NCBI RefSeq assembly: GCF_003573695.1
Contig: NC_039362.1
Location: 198,936,585-199,000,584 of the forward strand
Direction: 5' to 3'
Source of the DNA: Papaver somniferum
Lineage: Eukaryota > Streptophyta > Magnoliopsida > Ranunculales > Papaveraceae
DNA length: 64,000 bases
Shown: positions 22,980-34,065 of the stretch, one piece after another
Position numbering within the stretch: the stretch's first letter is position 1
Layout of the letters: the number at the start of each line of letters is the position of its first letter
The notes under the pieces: model-generated
Seen by the model: the letters and a program-made list of their open reading frames with translations, nothing else
The model's database searches: none
Told to the model about the DNA's origin: nothing
Made by a program: the position numbers and the translations under genes

Positions 22980-25800
22980 AAGAGATGGGGGAGAGGAAAG
23001 TGAAACCCCATGAGGGAAAGACACTGAAAGAGAAATATGAAGCAATAGCTCTTTTTCATTCTTTTGTTGTATTCTTCTTTTTTCCTGATCTGTTTTTTTT
23101 ATATATATTTTTCTTCAGTAGATTGTCCTTCGCCTGATCTGATAACATTTTTATTTAGTAGATTTTTGTCATTATTGTTTATTATCATCATATAAATAAT
23201 ATGTTATTGTATTAATCTAAAGAGAAGTGGGAGATGGAAGTGAAACCCATGAGGGAAAGGCACTGAAAGACAAATATGAAGCACATCTCTTTTTCTTTCT
23301 TTTGTTCTATTCTTCTTCTTCTCCTCCTGATATGTTTTTTTTACATTTTTCTTCAGTAGATTCTCCTTCTCCTGATCTGATAACATATTTCTTCAATAGA
23401 TTTTGTCATTATTGTTTATCATCATAGACATAATATGTTGTTGTATTAATTTAAAGAGAAGGGGGAGATGAAAGTAAAACCCATGAGGGACATACACTGA
23501 AAGAGAAATATGAAGCAATAGCTCTTTTTCTTTCGTTCGTTTTATTCTTCTTATTCTCCTGATCTGCTTTTTACATTTTTCTTTCGTTGGATACTTATCA
23601 TCATTTTTTATTTCATCTATTACGTACTAGTCTTGTTTTTATTTTGAAGCAACAAATCTAAAATGTGGAGTTGTCATCAAATAGGTGGGGTTTGTGAAAA
23701 CTAATGATCAAACCCTGTTATTTAAAGATGAAAAAAAATCTTAGATTCAGTTGTTTTTTTAGTTTCATTCTCTTAATATTTTTATTAAATATTAAGTAAT
23801 CATAGGGTTTATGCAAACTAATGATCAAACTCTGAAAAATCAACAATACATAAGTTCAATGTTGTTTTCTTAATTAGTTTCATTTTATTAATCTTTTATG
23901 TTTCATATGAAGTAATCATCAAAAAAAAATGGGAGATGAAAGTAAAACCTATGAGGGAAATAAAACATGAAGCATACTCTTTTGTTGATGCTAAATTTCA
24001 GTTTGCTCCAAAAGTTGCTAATAATATGGCACATGTGTTATGCCAATATGCAATGCAAGAAAATGTAAACCATAGGTGGGATTATTTTTCTCCGCCATCT
24101 TGTATTTCTTCAAACCTTAATTCAATGAGGTAGTCTAACAAAAGTTTCAAACTTTCTTAAGCCCGTCTTCCCTTCAAAAAAGAAAAAAAAAAGTAAAACC
24201 CATGAGGGACAGACAATGAAAGGGAAATATGAAGCAATATCTCTTTTTCTTTCTTTCGTTCTATTCTTCTTCTCCTGATCTGCTTTTTCACATTTTTCTT
24301 TCATAGAATTCTTATCATCATTTTTTATTTCATCTTTTTCGTACTAGTCTTGTTTTTGTTTTTAAGCAACAAATCTAAAATATGGAGTTGTCATCAAATA
24401 ACTAGGGTTTGTGAAAACTAATGATCAAGCCCTGTTATTTAAAGATGAAAAAAAATCTTAGATTCTGTGGTTTTTTTAGTTTCATTATCTTAATATTTTT
24501 ATTTGATATTAAGTAATCAGAGGGTTTGTGAAAACTAATGATCAAACTCTTCTATTTATAAAGATGAAAAATCAGCAAAACATAAGGTCAATGTTGTTTT
24601 CTTAATTATTTTATTTTCTTAATATTTTATGTGTTTCATATGAAGTAATCATCAAAAGAAAAGGGGAGATTAAAGTGAAACCCATGACGAAAAGACACTG
24701 AAAGAGAAATATGAAGCAATAACTCTTTTTCTTTCTTTGTTTCGTTCTATTCTTCTCCTTCTCTTGATCTGCTTTTTTACATTTCTCTTTCATAGCATTC
24801 TTGTCATCATTTTTTATTTCATTTATTACGTACTAGTCTTGTTTTTCTTTTTAAGCAACAGATATAAAATATGGAGTTGTCATCAAATATAGGGTTTGTG
24901 AAAACTAATGATGAAACCCTGTTGTTTAAAGATAAAAAAAATCTTAGATTATGTTGTTTTTTTAGTTTCGTTATCTTAATCTTTTTATTTGATATTAAGT
25001 AATTAGAGAGTTTGTGAAAACTAATGATCAAACTCTTCTACTTATAAAGATGAAAAATCAGCAAAACATAATTTCAATGTTGTTTTCTTAATTAGTTTCA
25101 TTTTCTTAATCTTTTATGTTTCATATGAAGTAATCATCAAAAGAGAAGGGGAGATGAAATGAGGGAAAGACACTGAAAGAGAAATATGAATCCATAGCTC
25201 TTTTTCTTTCTTTCGTTCTATTCTTTTATTCTCCTGATCTGCTTTTTAAAAAATTTCTTTCGTAGAATTCTTATCTTCATTTTTTATTCATCTATTACGT
25301 ACTAGTCTTGTTTTTCTTTTAAGCAACAAATCTAAAATATGGAGTTGTCATCAAATAGCTAGGGTTTGTGAAAACTAATGATCAAACCCTGTTATTTAAA
25401 GATGAAAAAAAAATCTTAGATTCTGTGGTTTTTTTAGTTTCATTATCTTAATCTTTTTATTTGATATTAAGTAAGCATAGGGTTGTGAAAACTAATGATC
25501 AAAATCTTCTATTTATAAAGATGAAAAATCAGCAAAACATAAGTTCAATGTCTTTTCTTAATAAGTTTCGTTATATTAAACTTTTATGTTTCATATGAAG
25601 TAATCGTCAAAAGAGAAGGGGAGATGAGAGTGAAAACCATGAGGGAAAGACACTGAAGGAGAAATATGAAACAATAACTCTTTTTCTTTGTTTCGTTATA
25701 TTCTTCTTCTTCTCCTGATATGTTTTTTTACATTTTTCTTTCGTATAATTCTTATTATCATTTTTTATTTCATATATTACGTACTAGTCTTGTTTTAGTT
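22980..25800 (+). repeat. Tandem repeat array, about 235-bp then about 475-bp units
   Basis: Units open with 'gagaaggggagatgaaagtgaaacccatgaggga', run through 'gaagcaatagctctttttctttcttt' and 'tattacgtactagtcttgttttt', and carry 'gggtttgtgaaaactaatgatcaaac' twice. Starts at about 22985, 23223 and 23457 are about 235 bp apart. Starts near 24190, 24665, 25145 and 25615 are about 475 bp apart and include the second half. Small open frames here repeat with the units and are not genes. The same family lies inverted at 13.1-13.46 kb. Confidence 0.88.
23959..24189 (+). mobile_element. 5'-truncated LINE, RNase H end
   Basis: 231 bp interrupt one array unit. The insert reads SFVDAKFQFAPKVANNMAHV, then WDYFSPPSCISSNLNSM and a stop, the pattern of the plant LINE C-terminal RNase H domain. 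It ends in an A-rich tail (AAAAAAGAAAAAAAAAA). A 20-bp target duplication flanks it, AAAGTAAAACC(T/C)ATGAGGGA at 23939-23958 and 24190-24209, with one difference. Extreme 5' truncation, tail and long duplication are typical of LINE insertion. Confidence 0.87.
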
Positions 25801-26494
25801 ATATACCATGAAACCAATCTCTAAACACAGACGAAACAACATAAGGAATCCTATTTGGATTTTTAAATTCCTCGTTTCTGACGTTGGTTGTTTCCTGTGA
25901 TGTCTGGGATTGTGTTGGTTTTAGTGATTCTTTATATGTTTTGTATAGTCTAGTTGTAGAGGAAAGAGTTTTTCTCCCGAATAGCAAAAAAAAAAAATAA
26001 CAACTTCGCGATGCAGTATATCTCTGTTTTTCTTGGATTTAAAATTAGGAAATAGATATACCCGTTTGATTGCTTTGTTCTTCTGTTTTATTTGAAGTTT
26101 CAGATTTAAATCTTTGTTTAGTGTCCTGGTGTGTTCATGAGGTTTTCTTTCCACTTTGTATACAAGACGCAAAAAGAGAAAATGTAATAACAGTTCTTCT
26201 TTCTTCAGTTATGTTCTTATTCTTTTCCTCATAACTTGTTTTCTTATGGTGATCTTCAGAGTGAAAAGACGAGGGTACCCAACTATACCTGAATCTAAAA
26301 CTTTTCCACCTATAAGTCCTTTCTCCGAAAGTGATTGTCTATGGACTGAGTCGAGACAATACATCTAATCGGTTCACAGTTTATGTGATCGTCTATGGAT
26401 CGAGATCGAGACAATACAACAACGAAGTATGCTTACTTTATAAGAAGTTCGGACTTAACCAAACACAATAGGATTACTATCAAGTAAATATAAA
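25801..26494. other. No confident gene; right 125-bp repeat inside
   Basis: A + strand frame at 26156-26368 has a basic start (TRRKKRKCNN), a hydrophobic segment (VLILFLITCFLMVIF) and a basic stop-transfer (RVKRRG), like a small single-pass peptide. Its end runs into the repeat at 26290-26420, so it may be chance. Confidence 0.35.
26290..26420 (+). repeat. 125-bp direct repeat, right copy
   Basis: Copy of 22013-22140, with the same order of the 'ctatggactgagtcgagaca' and 'cgagatcgagaca' phrases. Confidence 0.7.
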
Positions 26495-27518
26495 GGGAGG
26501 GGATCAGGTAACAAAAGGGTTTGACAAACCCTTTTGACAAAAATCTGTAACCATGGGATGTGAATAATCTAATGGCCCGTATCATGCTGACATGAAAATG
26601 TAATTTTTTAGCTCATTTAGCCGAGCCATTTCGGTTTTGAAGTATCTAAATATAATAAGGGAATTCATCGTCTTCCTCCTCTCTTTTTTTCTGGAAATCC
26701 TTCCAAAGTTTGCACGTTCAAATCTATTTACAGATCGAAGGATATGAGATCATGTGAATGAAACATTGATTTCGTTATTCATACAAAAATTAAAAACAAT
26801 ACTTTTTTGGTTATTTTCATAAAAGATAATTATCAATTGTAATTGTTTTGTTGGAGTTTATATTTAAAAGAACTTAATACCCTAACACGTTAATATATAC
26901 AAACCTTATAATTTATAGAAAATTCAAAACTGATTCTTCCTTTTTTGTATCAATAGGTCGGAATTGATTAATGCTTAGGTGATGAGAATGGGATTAGCAA
27001 CGAAAAGCTTCGATACATGAATCCTGGAAAATCCATTTAATTTGTCATTGTCATTTTTATTAAACTTCCATTGAATTATGTACTTTACTCTATAATTAAA
27101 CGGTGATATCAACTTGAGTCTTGAGAGAAATATAATGAAATTAGTTACATATTGCTCCCACTGGTTCGGTTATTTTATATAATCAAAAATCAAACTTGTA
27201 CTTTTAATCAAACTTTGGCATATGCTTAAGGCCGAATAATCCTTAATAATAATATAGCAAAACTTTGACTTAGATATACAATGACAATGGCATTTGAGGT
27301 TAAGTTAATCATACCACAAGTGAAGAAGACGATGAACCTAAAAAACGAAATTTAGCTTAGGTTTTTTATTTATCTCAAATGGCTCAGCTAATCGAGCTGG
27401 ATAAAGGAATTAAGTTGCCATGTCAACATAATATAAGCCATTAGGTTATTTACATCCAATGGTTTAGAAGATTTGTCAGATGGGTTTGTCAAACCCTTTT
27501 GTTGCCCGATCTTGTCCC
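26495..27518. mobile_element. 1-kb MULE-type element with about 170-bp inverted ends
   Basis: Ends GGGAGGGGATCAGGTAAC and, inverted, GGGACAAGATCGGGCAAC are followed on both sides by AACAAAAGGGTTTGACAAACCC and about 140 bp of diverged inverted similarity. Flanks AAATATAAA (26486-26494) and AAATAGAAA (27519-27527) form a 9-bp target duplication with one change. There is no transposase; the interior is AT-rich. Confidence 0.82.
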
Positions 27519-27527
27519 AAATAGAAA

Positions 27528-28417
27528 TTAACGTTTGTGTATTTCACTTCAATTATAATAAAAACAATTATAATTGCGGAAATAAAAAAGTAAAAGACAC
27601 AACAAGATTTTGTTCAAGAGGAAACCGCAAATGCAGAAAAACACCGGGACCTAGTCCAGAATTGAATACTCTGAGAATTAAGCCGCTATACAAAATCAAA
27701 CCAACTTCGTATAGTTGAGACCAAGCAACTAAACCTATAGTTCACCTAGTTCCTTCTGTATTCCCACGCCTCCGACATGTAGTAAGTCAAGTACTTGGAA
27801 AAATTCCTTTGGTTCGTATTCCAAACAGTAAAGGAACAACAAATCAATTTGGTAGCAACTCTTTTCAACCAAGTGATGTGAGTTCGACAAAAGGCTCATT
27901 CGTTTATCCCAATAAACTCCTTTGTCAGGTCCTTAAAATCTATCCAATAATAACTACCAAAGTAACTGCGTAAGACTTTGCAATCAATACTTTTAATCAC
28001 AAAGAAACGTATTGATGCCGATATACTCAACTAATCAATCCAATATACCACAAGGATAAACTGATTATAGTTGGATCCTCTTTAACCGAAACAAGTATTG
28101 TGCACACTAAAGATTATGAACCCAAATCAGAAATTTTCAAAGTCTTTTTTGTCTTTAAATCTTCTTAGATCTTCAATAAACACCTGTACACAATCAACTT
28201 GAATCTTTTTTTATCAATCACGCACATAACGGAGTCTGTAAACAATAAATTATCAAAAGACGTCTTTAGATCTACAAACAGTCTAAAGATCCCCGTCGAA
28301 ACTTCGATCTAGTTTGAGTGAATCTTATATCATAAGAAAATATTCTCAAGCATAAACAAACTACGTGCAATTAAAGTTCAACAACCGTTAGACAATCAAA
28401 TCAATCGAAAACTAATA
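27528..28417. other. No gene seen; repeat-like DNA
   Basis: The stretch 'aaaccgcaaatgcagaaaaacaccgggacctagtccag' is the sort of text seen in plant repeats, but no partner copy occurs in the window. The short + strand frame at 27473-27718 begins inside the MULE end and is not convincing. Confidence 0.4.
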
Positions 28418-28773
28418 CTCCCTCCGTCCCACTATTATATGACCTACTTGGTTTTAGATTTTGTCCCACTATTAGTTGACATATCTCATTGATATTTCTA
28501 AGATTATCCTTTTAAATTATTATCGTTAACATAAGAAATATGTATAATTTGATATTCATGTTTATATTCATTGCGTAGGTGTTCTAAAATGATTTCCAAC
28601 GATACAAAGTTCACGAAAAATTCATGGTATAGTTTGAGAGATAAATCGTTTCTAAATTTTACAAATTATTATCCATAAGGGTATATTTGTAAAAAATACT
28701 TATAAATACTCATTTCATTCCTTAAAAATTGTGCATACTTCAACTAGGTCATCTAATAGTAGGATGGAGGGAG
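28418..28773. mobile_element. Stowaway (Tc1/mariner) MITE
   Basis: It starts CTCCCTCCGTCCCAC and ends with the inverted form ...AGGATGGAGGGAG. A TA dinucleotide lies on each side. The arms continue inward ('actattatatgacctacttgg' against 'caactaggtcatctaatagt'). It is 356 bp and non-coding, a standard plant Stowaway. Confidence 0.93.
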
Positions 28774-28775
28774 TA

Positions 28776-29504
28776 ATAAACCGCAATTATCTAGTTTCCC
28801 ACCAACAATACTAATAAAGCTTCTCAATCCCAAAGAAGTCTTTAAACCGAGCGGTCGTAAAAGATTTCTCCTAACTAGGTTACTTTCCTCTCCGAATAGG
28901 AAGCTCCACCAGTAACAACACAACTAGGTAGTTTTGCTTGCTCTGAGGAGTTAGATCGAAATTCAAACTTTGATATTTATAGACCAAGGAAGTTTGGACA
29001 CTAAGGAATTTGCAAAACCGAAAATAGACTCAGAATATGCGATATATTCCAAATTCGGTTTCCATAAAGATGCCTAGTTCAATCCCCAAACTAATCGAAA
29101 CTAGTTACTATTGTCGTCCATATTAATTCTTGATGTAAAATAACATGTTTTGATGTTTGAAACTGTTTATGTATTTTTTCCGTGATTGTGTAGGGATGAA
29201 AATACACATTTTATGATATCATATCTAGTTAGATAATTACTACCACCTATTATGTGTTTCTTTTGTAGAGATATGGTGACAAGAAGGTTTTTACAGACAT
29301 GCCATCATACAGTGCAGATTGTTGGAAAATTGGGTCAGAATCAGGGACGAACCCAACAACCTAGGGTAGGGATAATTTGTCATGTCCGGGATAATGCGGC
29401 CAAAGGCCGCCGACATATTTTGAATAACGCAAAATCAGATTACGACGTTTGGATTCCACTACCTGGATTTTTTCTATCAGAAACAATAGCAATCCATTCA
29501 CCAT
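28776..29504. other. No confident gene
   Basis: AT-rich DNA to about 29250. A + strand frame at 29252-29515 is an unrecognised stretch that runs into the TolB-like fragment on the other strand and is probably chance. 29270-29450 is somewhat less AT-rich and of unknown origin. Confidence 0.4.
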
Positions 29505-29733
29505 CTGGAGACTAATTACACATTGGATCTATCCATAGACCCTTTGTAAGTCTGTAAATTCCACCTTTTTCGCCTTCAAAAGCATCCATTATATAGAGAT
29601 TTTTATGACCAGACCTTCCTGGTCAGTATACAATGTATTTTCCATCTGGAGAGGCTGATGGAAATGCATTGTTTTGGCCTCCTGTTGTGAGCTTTTTCAC
29701 ACATTTGCTGCATCACTACTTCTATGAAAATAA
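29505..29733 (-). pseudogene. TolB/DPP6-N-like beta-propeller gene, downstream piece of copy A
   Basis: In minus frames with shifts the DNA reads NVKKLTTG-type text, a propeller blade SPDGK, then RLxxG...P and SPDGEWIAIVSDRKNPGS. This is the repeated (S-P-D-G-x-W-I) blade of plant TolB-like or DPP6 N-terminal-domain-like proteins. It joins the piece at 42205-42425 across the Gypsy insertion. The uninterrupted paralog is at 47515-48016. Frameshifts make it a pseudogene. Confidence 0.78.
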
Positions 29734-30200
29734 TATAGTTGCGGGAAATCCTACACTACACCCCTCATATGATTTCATTAACACTCAACTCATTTTAGAT
29801 TACCAATCTTAATTTATTGATGAATCTTTGAATAATCTTACAAGAAAAGATAAAGGAATCAAGAATAACCACTGATCTAGATTTTCTCTCTCCTATTTAC
29901 TTGTTTCTTACTCAAAAAAGATCTCTTTCTCCTCTCCTTTACAACTGAACGACTATTTATAGGGAAATACATAGTGGATAACAGCTAATCTGTCCTTTAT
30001 TTTCGGATATGACTTGCGACATTCTCGCAACCTTACAAATGTTAATCTCGCAAACTCTCTAATTTTCGCAGAATCATTACATTCTTCTCATGATTTTAGC
30101 TGACGTCGTTTATTATGTCACTTCTAAAATTATTCTGCGACGCTGTTGTGTTGTTGATAATTTCGCTGAGACATAATTGCTGCGAGATTCTGATCCTACA
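29734..30200 (-). repeat. 3' LTR of the Tat element
   Basis: 467 bp. The purine-rich GAATAGGAAAGA precedes it in element orientation, as expected of a polypurine tract. Its first base pair reads TA where the other LTR has TG. Confidence 0.93.
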
Positions 30201-30398
30201 TCTTTCCTATTCTCATATCTTCTCCGCGAAGTAGAGAATGATATGAGCAATGTCGCAGTTATCATCATTTCATATTCTGCATTTATCACAGTATCCTTTT
30301 TCCCATCTGTTTCTTGACACGTCTTTTGTAACCGCTGCTTTTTAACCGCTTATATCTTTCCGTATTAATCGTGTTTATCTTCTAGAGGGAAAATTCCC

Positions 30399-30409
30399 TC
30401 TATATATAC
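30399..30409 (+). promoter_or_regulatory. Possible TATA box for the antisense gene
   Basis: TCTATATATAC lies about 200 bp upstream of the first ATG of the spliced antisense frame, followed by a CT-rich leader (ctctttctcactctct) typical of plant 5' leaders. Confidence 0.5.
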
Positions 30410-30608
30410 TCTTTCTCACTCTCTTTTTCTTTCTTTTTATTTTCTCTGCAACTTCATCGTTCTTCTGCAAATTACGTTATTGCAACTTTTATTCTTCTTT
30501 CTTCTTCTTTCAATATTTTTAAGTTCTTCTTCATCTTCATACTATTCCCTCTGTATATCTTCATCATTCGTAATTTTCTTCGAAATAATCTTCCTGCTAG
30601 TTTTTTTC

Positions 30609-32858
30609 ATGGATTCGTCAAGGTTAGTTTTTTTTTTCTTCCTTATGGGTTTTGCTGAAATTGATCTTGCTTACTACCTTATTTGATGCTGTTTATGTGA
30701 TTCCCATACTCTTGTTATTTCAGCAAAAGCGCCTCCAACACTAAATTTACGGTTCAGAACCCTAATATTCCCAAGCCGCAACATAAGATTGTTGTGCATT
30801 AAAGAAAGTCTGCGAATTAGAAGGTAGTAAGAAACATTATTCTTTTCTAATAACAATATTGTTGCCTCTGTTTCTTATCTGGATTGTAATTTGAAGGGTG
30901 ATAAGGATGTCAATAAACCTCTCAAGAAATCTCGCCACCTTAAAACTGTTGAAACTTCTGTTCCATTCCACTTACTTATCTCTTCTAAACCTCCTGCGAC
31001 ATCTTCGCAAGATAAACCATCATCTCCAATTCGCGAAAAAGCTGCCTCAGACTTCATTTCTTCAACTGACTTTTCAATGATTGAAACCCCCATTATTGAT
31101 CCTTCTATGAATGAAACTTCTTCTCTTCCTATTGATAATGTTTCTCAACCTTCTATCATTGCTAGTTCTCTACCTGAGCATCTTCCTTTTTCGAAAGAAA
31201 CCGTGGAAGGAATAGATATTGCTTTCAAAGTTTTGTCTGAAGTCCTGGATGATGGCAAGAAGTCTTCCATTGATCCTGTCAAGTCTAGTATTTGCGAAAT
31301 TCTGAGTAAGTATTTCGGTTCTGACAGAGCTGTTTCGCAAACAGCTTTGGAAAAAGAGTGTAATGCTCTTCGTCTCGAAAATCAAAAGCTTCAGAATGTT
31401 TTGTTGGATCGTGACAACCTTCACAAGAAGAATGATGAATTGAGAGGTATTATTTTCTTAAATGTGTCTTCAATTTGCCTTTCTAATGGTTTTATCCTTC
31501 CCATATGTAATTATGCTTGAAATCCCTCTTTCGCATGTTAAGCCTTAAACCAGAAACGAATAATGGAGAGATATCAATTTGAATCTGTTGTTGAAGAAGC
31601 CCGTGTTGATAAAGATATTTTGATGGACTAATATAACCAATTAGATAACCTTTATTCATATTCTCTTGATCATATAAATAATCTTACCAATGAAAATACC
31701 CAATTAGTTCAGAGGCAAGGATAATCAAATGAAATATCTCGCCTTTCTTACTCTTTAACTAAAGCTAATTTAGGGATGGAAAATTTATCAGATGAAAATA
31801 AAACCTTATCTCAAGAGAAGCGAACTTGTTTAAACAAGATTGCGATATCTTCGCAACAACTTAGCATTCTTCAGAAAGTATGTGATGACCAAGAACAATC
31901 TCTTCGCTCTTTGAGAAATGAACTTAAAGAAGTAACAAAGTCATCTATTGCTGAAAGAGATACACTCATTCAAGGTAGAATATCTTTAAGTGTAAATGCG
32001 AATCAACTTAAAGAACAATATTCCAAATTAGAAGAATCTTATTCTTCTCTTGCGAAGAAAAATGCCTTTCTTATTTCTAAAGAGAAAAATCTTCAGTCTC
32101 GACTTAAAGGTTTAGTTGAAGATAAATTTGATGATGGGATGGGCTGTTGGGAGAATAGTTGTCTGAATTTGATTCAACATCTTATTTCGCAAAAGGAAGG
32201 TAGTCATAATAGTTTGACTGCCTTAACTATATTTTCTTTGTCATATCTTTTTGAGTTCTTCATCTTATTGAAATTTTGTATTCTACCTTTCACAGAGTCT
32301 GAGAAGAATCTTCATTCCTCCATTTCTGTTTTGGAGGCTAAATATGCCAAAATTCGCAAAGAAAATGCATTGCTCGTCTCTGTCCTTACTGGCTCTCGCG
32401 ACCGAGCAGAAAGAAAACTTGATTATCTTGCTTATTTTAAGGATATTCATGATAAGAATCATCAGAGAGCACTTCTTCGTCAAGTTCATCTCCGGGCTGA
32501 AGTCCTTGTAAATGATATTTTATTGTCTAAATATCTTCCTCCTACATCAATCGAACCTTTGGAAGTAGATGATGATGAAGTTCCTCGTCCTGCTGATAGT
32601 GATTATGATTATGAAAGTGGTGCAGAGGATAATCTCTTGGAAGATGAAGAAGAAATTCCTTCTAAGGAAGCATCTGCTGGTGTTAATCAAAATGAGAATG
32701 AAAAAGAAATATCTTCTGAAGAAGTAATTGCTGGCGATAATCAAGGTGCTAATCAAGGCGAAGATCAGAATCAAAATGAAGGAGAGGCTTGCGATAATGA
32801 GAACACTGGTGAAGAACGTCTATTATCTCCTTCAACTGGAATTAATATTGAAGCATGA
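30609..32858 (+). pseudogene. Antisense spliced ORF (aORF) of the Tat element
   Basis: Five exons (30609-30622, 30724-30823, 30897-31446, 31543-32199, 32296-32858) join in a constant frame to 628 codons. All four introns (101, 73, 96 and 96 nt) have GT...AG borders. Four in-frame stops remain: TAA and TAG in exon 2, two TAA in exon 4. The product would be Ser/Pro-rich at the start, then a long coiled coil with heptad-like Leu/Ile/Lys/Glu (LEKECNALRLENQKLQNVLL; KQLEESYSSLAKKN-type), then an acidic tail (DYDYESGAEDNLLEDEEEIP). It sits between integrase and 3' LTR on the opposite strand to pol, where Tat elements are known to carry antisense ORFs. The function of such ORFs is unsettled. Confidence 0.72.
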
Positions 32859-33130
32859 GCTTCTTATCTAGTTCTATCTTCTTGAATTGTCTTATCTTTA
32901 TTACTTTTTGCGAATAATATTCTTCAACCAACTTTGGAATCAATTTTCCCTTTTAGTATTTTGCTGGTGATAAAGATAATGCTTCTTGTTTATTGATTCC
33001 CATACTTGCCTCTCATTATCTTTCTTGCGAAAAATAATCTGTTATGAATACTTATAAATATTTTGTTTTGTCATGTCATGTGGTCTTATTTTGCCTTCCT
33101 AATTAAAGGTCTTATTATGCCACCTCTTGT

Positions 33131-33395
33131 CATTGCGACAAAATCGCAGGACGTCCTTGCACTTTCATGCAAAAACCCATTGATCTTGCCTTAACTTTTT
33201 CTTTTGTATTATGGCCTCTTCAGGAATGTTGCGACAATATGACAGGCCTAAATATTCTTGCGAAAATAAAGCCCCATCACATTGCCGTCTTGCGACGAAA
33301 TCGCAGGACGTCTTCGCACTTTCATGCGAAAATCCATTGATCTCGTCTTATCTTTTTCTTTTGTATTATTGCCTCTTCAGGATTGTTGCACAAAG
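33131..33395. repeat. Two-copy repeat of about 159 bp in the Tat spacer
   Basis: 'ttgcgac(a/g)aaatcgcaggacgtc' through 'ttttcttttgtattattgcctcttcaggattgttgc' occurs from 33131 and again from 33289. Confidence 0.8.
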
Positions 33396-33429
33396 TCTCA
33401 TGACATTTGTGTCTTAAGACATTTATCAG

Positions 33430-33910
33430 CTCCCTAATGGAGGGTGCCGCACTTATCTCCCCCCTGGTTGCCCCTTCAAGGAGGCGTACTTCTACCATAC
33501 AAGGTTAGCTCCTCCCATCTAGTCTTAACAACAACCAGTTGTTTTCGAAGCCTCTTATCCCTTTTACCTATAGGGTTTATGGTTACGAGACTGCAACCTA
33601 AGTGGGATTTTCTTCAGGCCGAGTGCAGTATAATCCAAGACTTGTCAAGAATGGAAAGACACGCTTCAAACGCCCCTGGCACTCTTGACTCAACCGTGTA
33701 CCTCGGCGCTTTGATCAGATCTGCTCACCTTGGGAGAGTCCTTATTACCTTAGTCGCCAAACCTAAGTCATATGCTTCAGCTGAGAATCCAAGGTGCCTC
33801 TCCCGGATGGGCTTTATTGACCCCAAATCTCTAAGACTCAGGTTCCGGTGGCGGTGTAGCCTTTCCTTGAGCCATGCAACAGGTACCCCCTTATATGGCG
33901 TACTTTAGGT
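33430..33910. other. GC-richer non-coding block in the Tat spacer
   Basis: About 480 bp have clearly more G and C than the AT-rich DNA around them. A 154-codon + frame (33444-33908) is open across most of it, but its composition looks unlike the neighbouring coding parts and matches no family I know. It lies between the antisense frame and integrase. It may be a structured or regulatory spacer, or inserted foreign DNA. Confidence 0.45.
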
Positions 33911-34065
33911 CTTACATTTTCCTCTTGCGAAATTTTATTCGCGAACTAGGGTGTACGCCATAAAGGTTCGCCCCTTTCTTTTATGTCATTGTTTTGTGAT
34001 TATCTCTGCGAAAGTTTCGCACATCATGATCTTGTTTTGATATGAATAATCTTGCAATTATTCTT

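Noticed and set aside
32200..32295. Hydrophobic segment (FSLSYLFEFFILLKF) as a transmembrane helix in the antisense protein
   Set aside because: It is the translation of a 96-nt intron with GT...AG borders that happens to be in frame.
33444..33908. 154-codon + strand frame as a gene
   Set aside because: It matches no family and lies in the non-coding spacer of the Tat element. Its openness may come from GC-rich composition.
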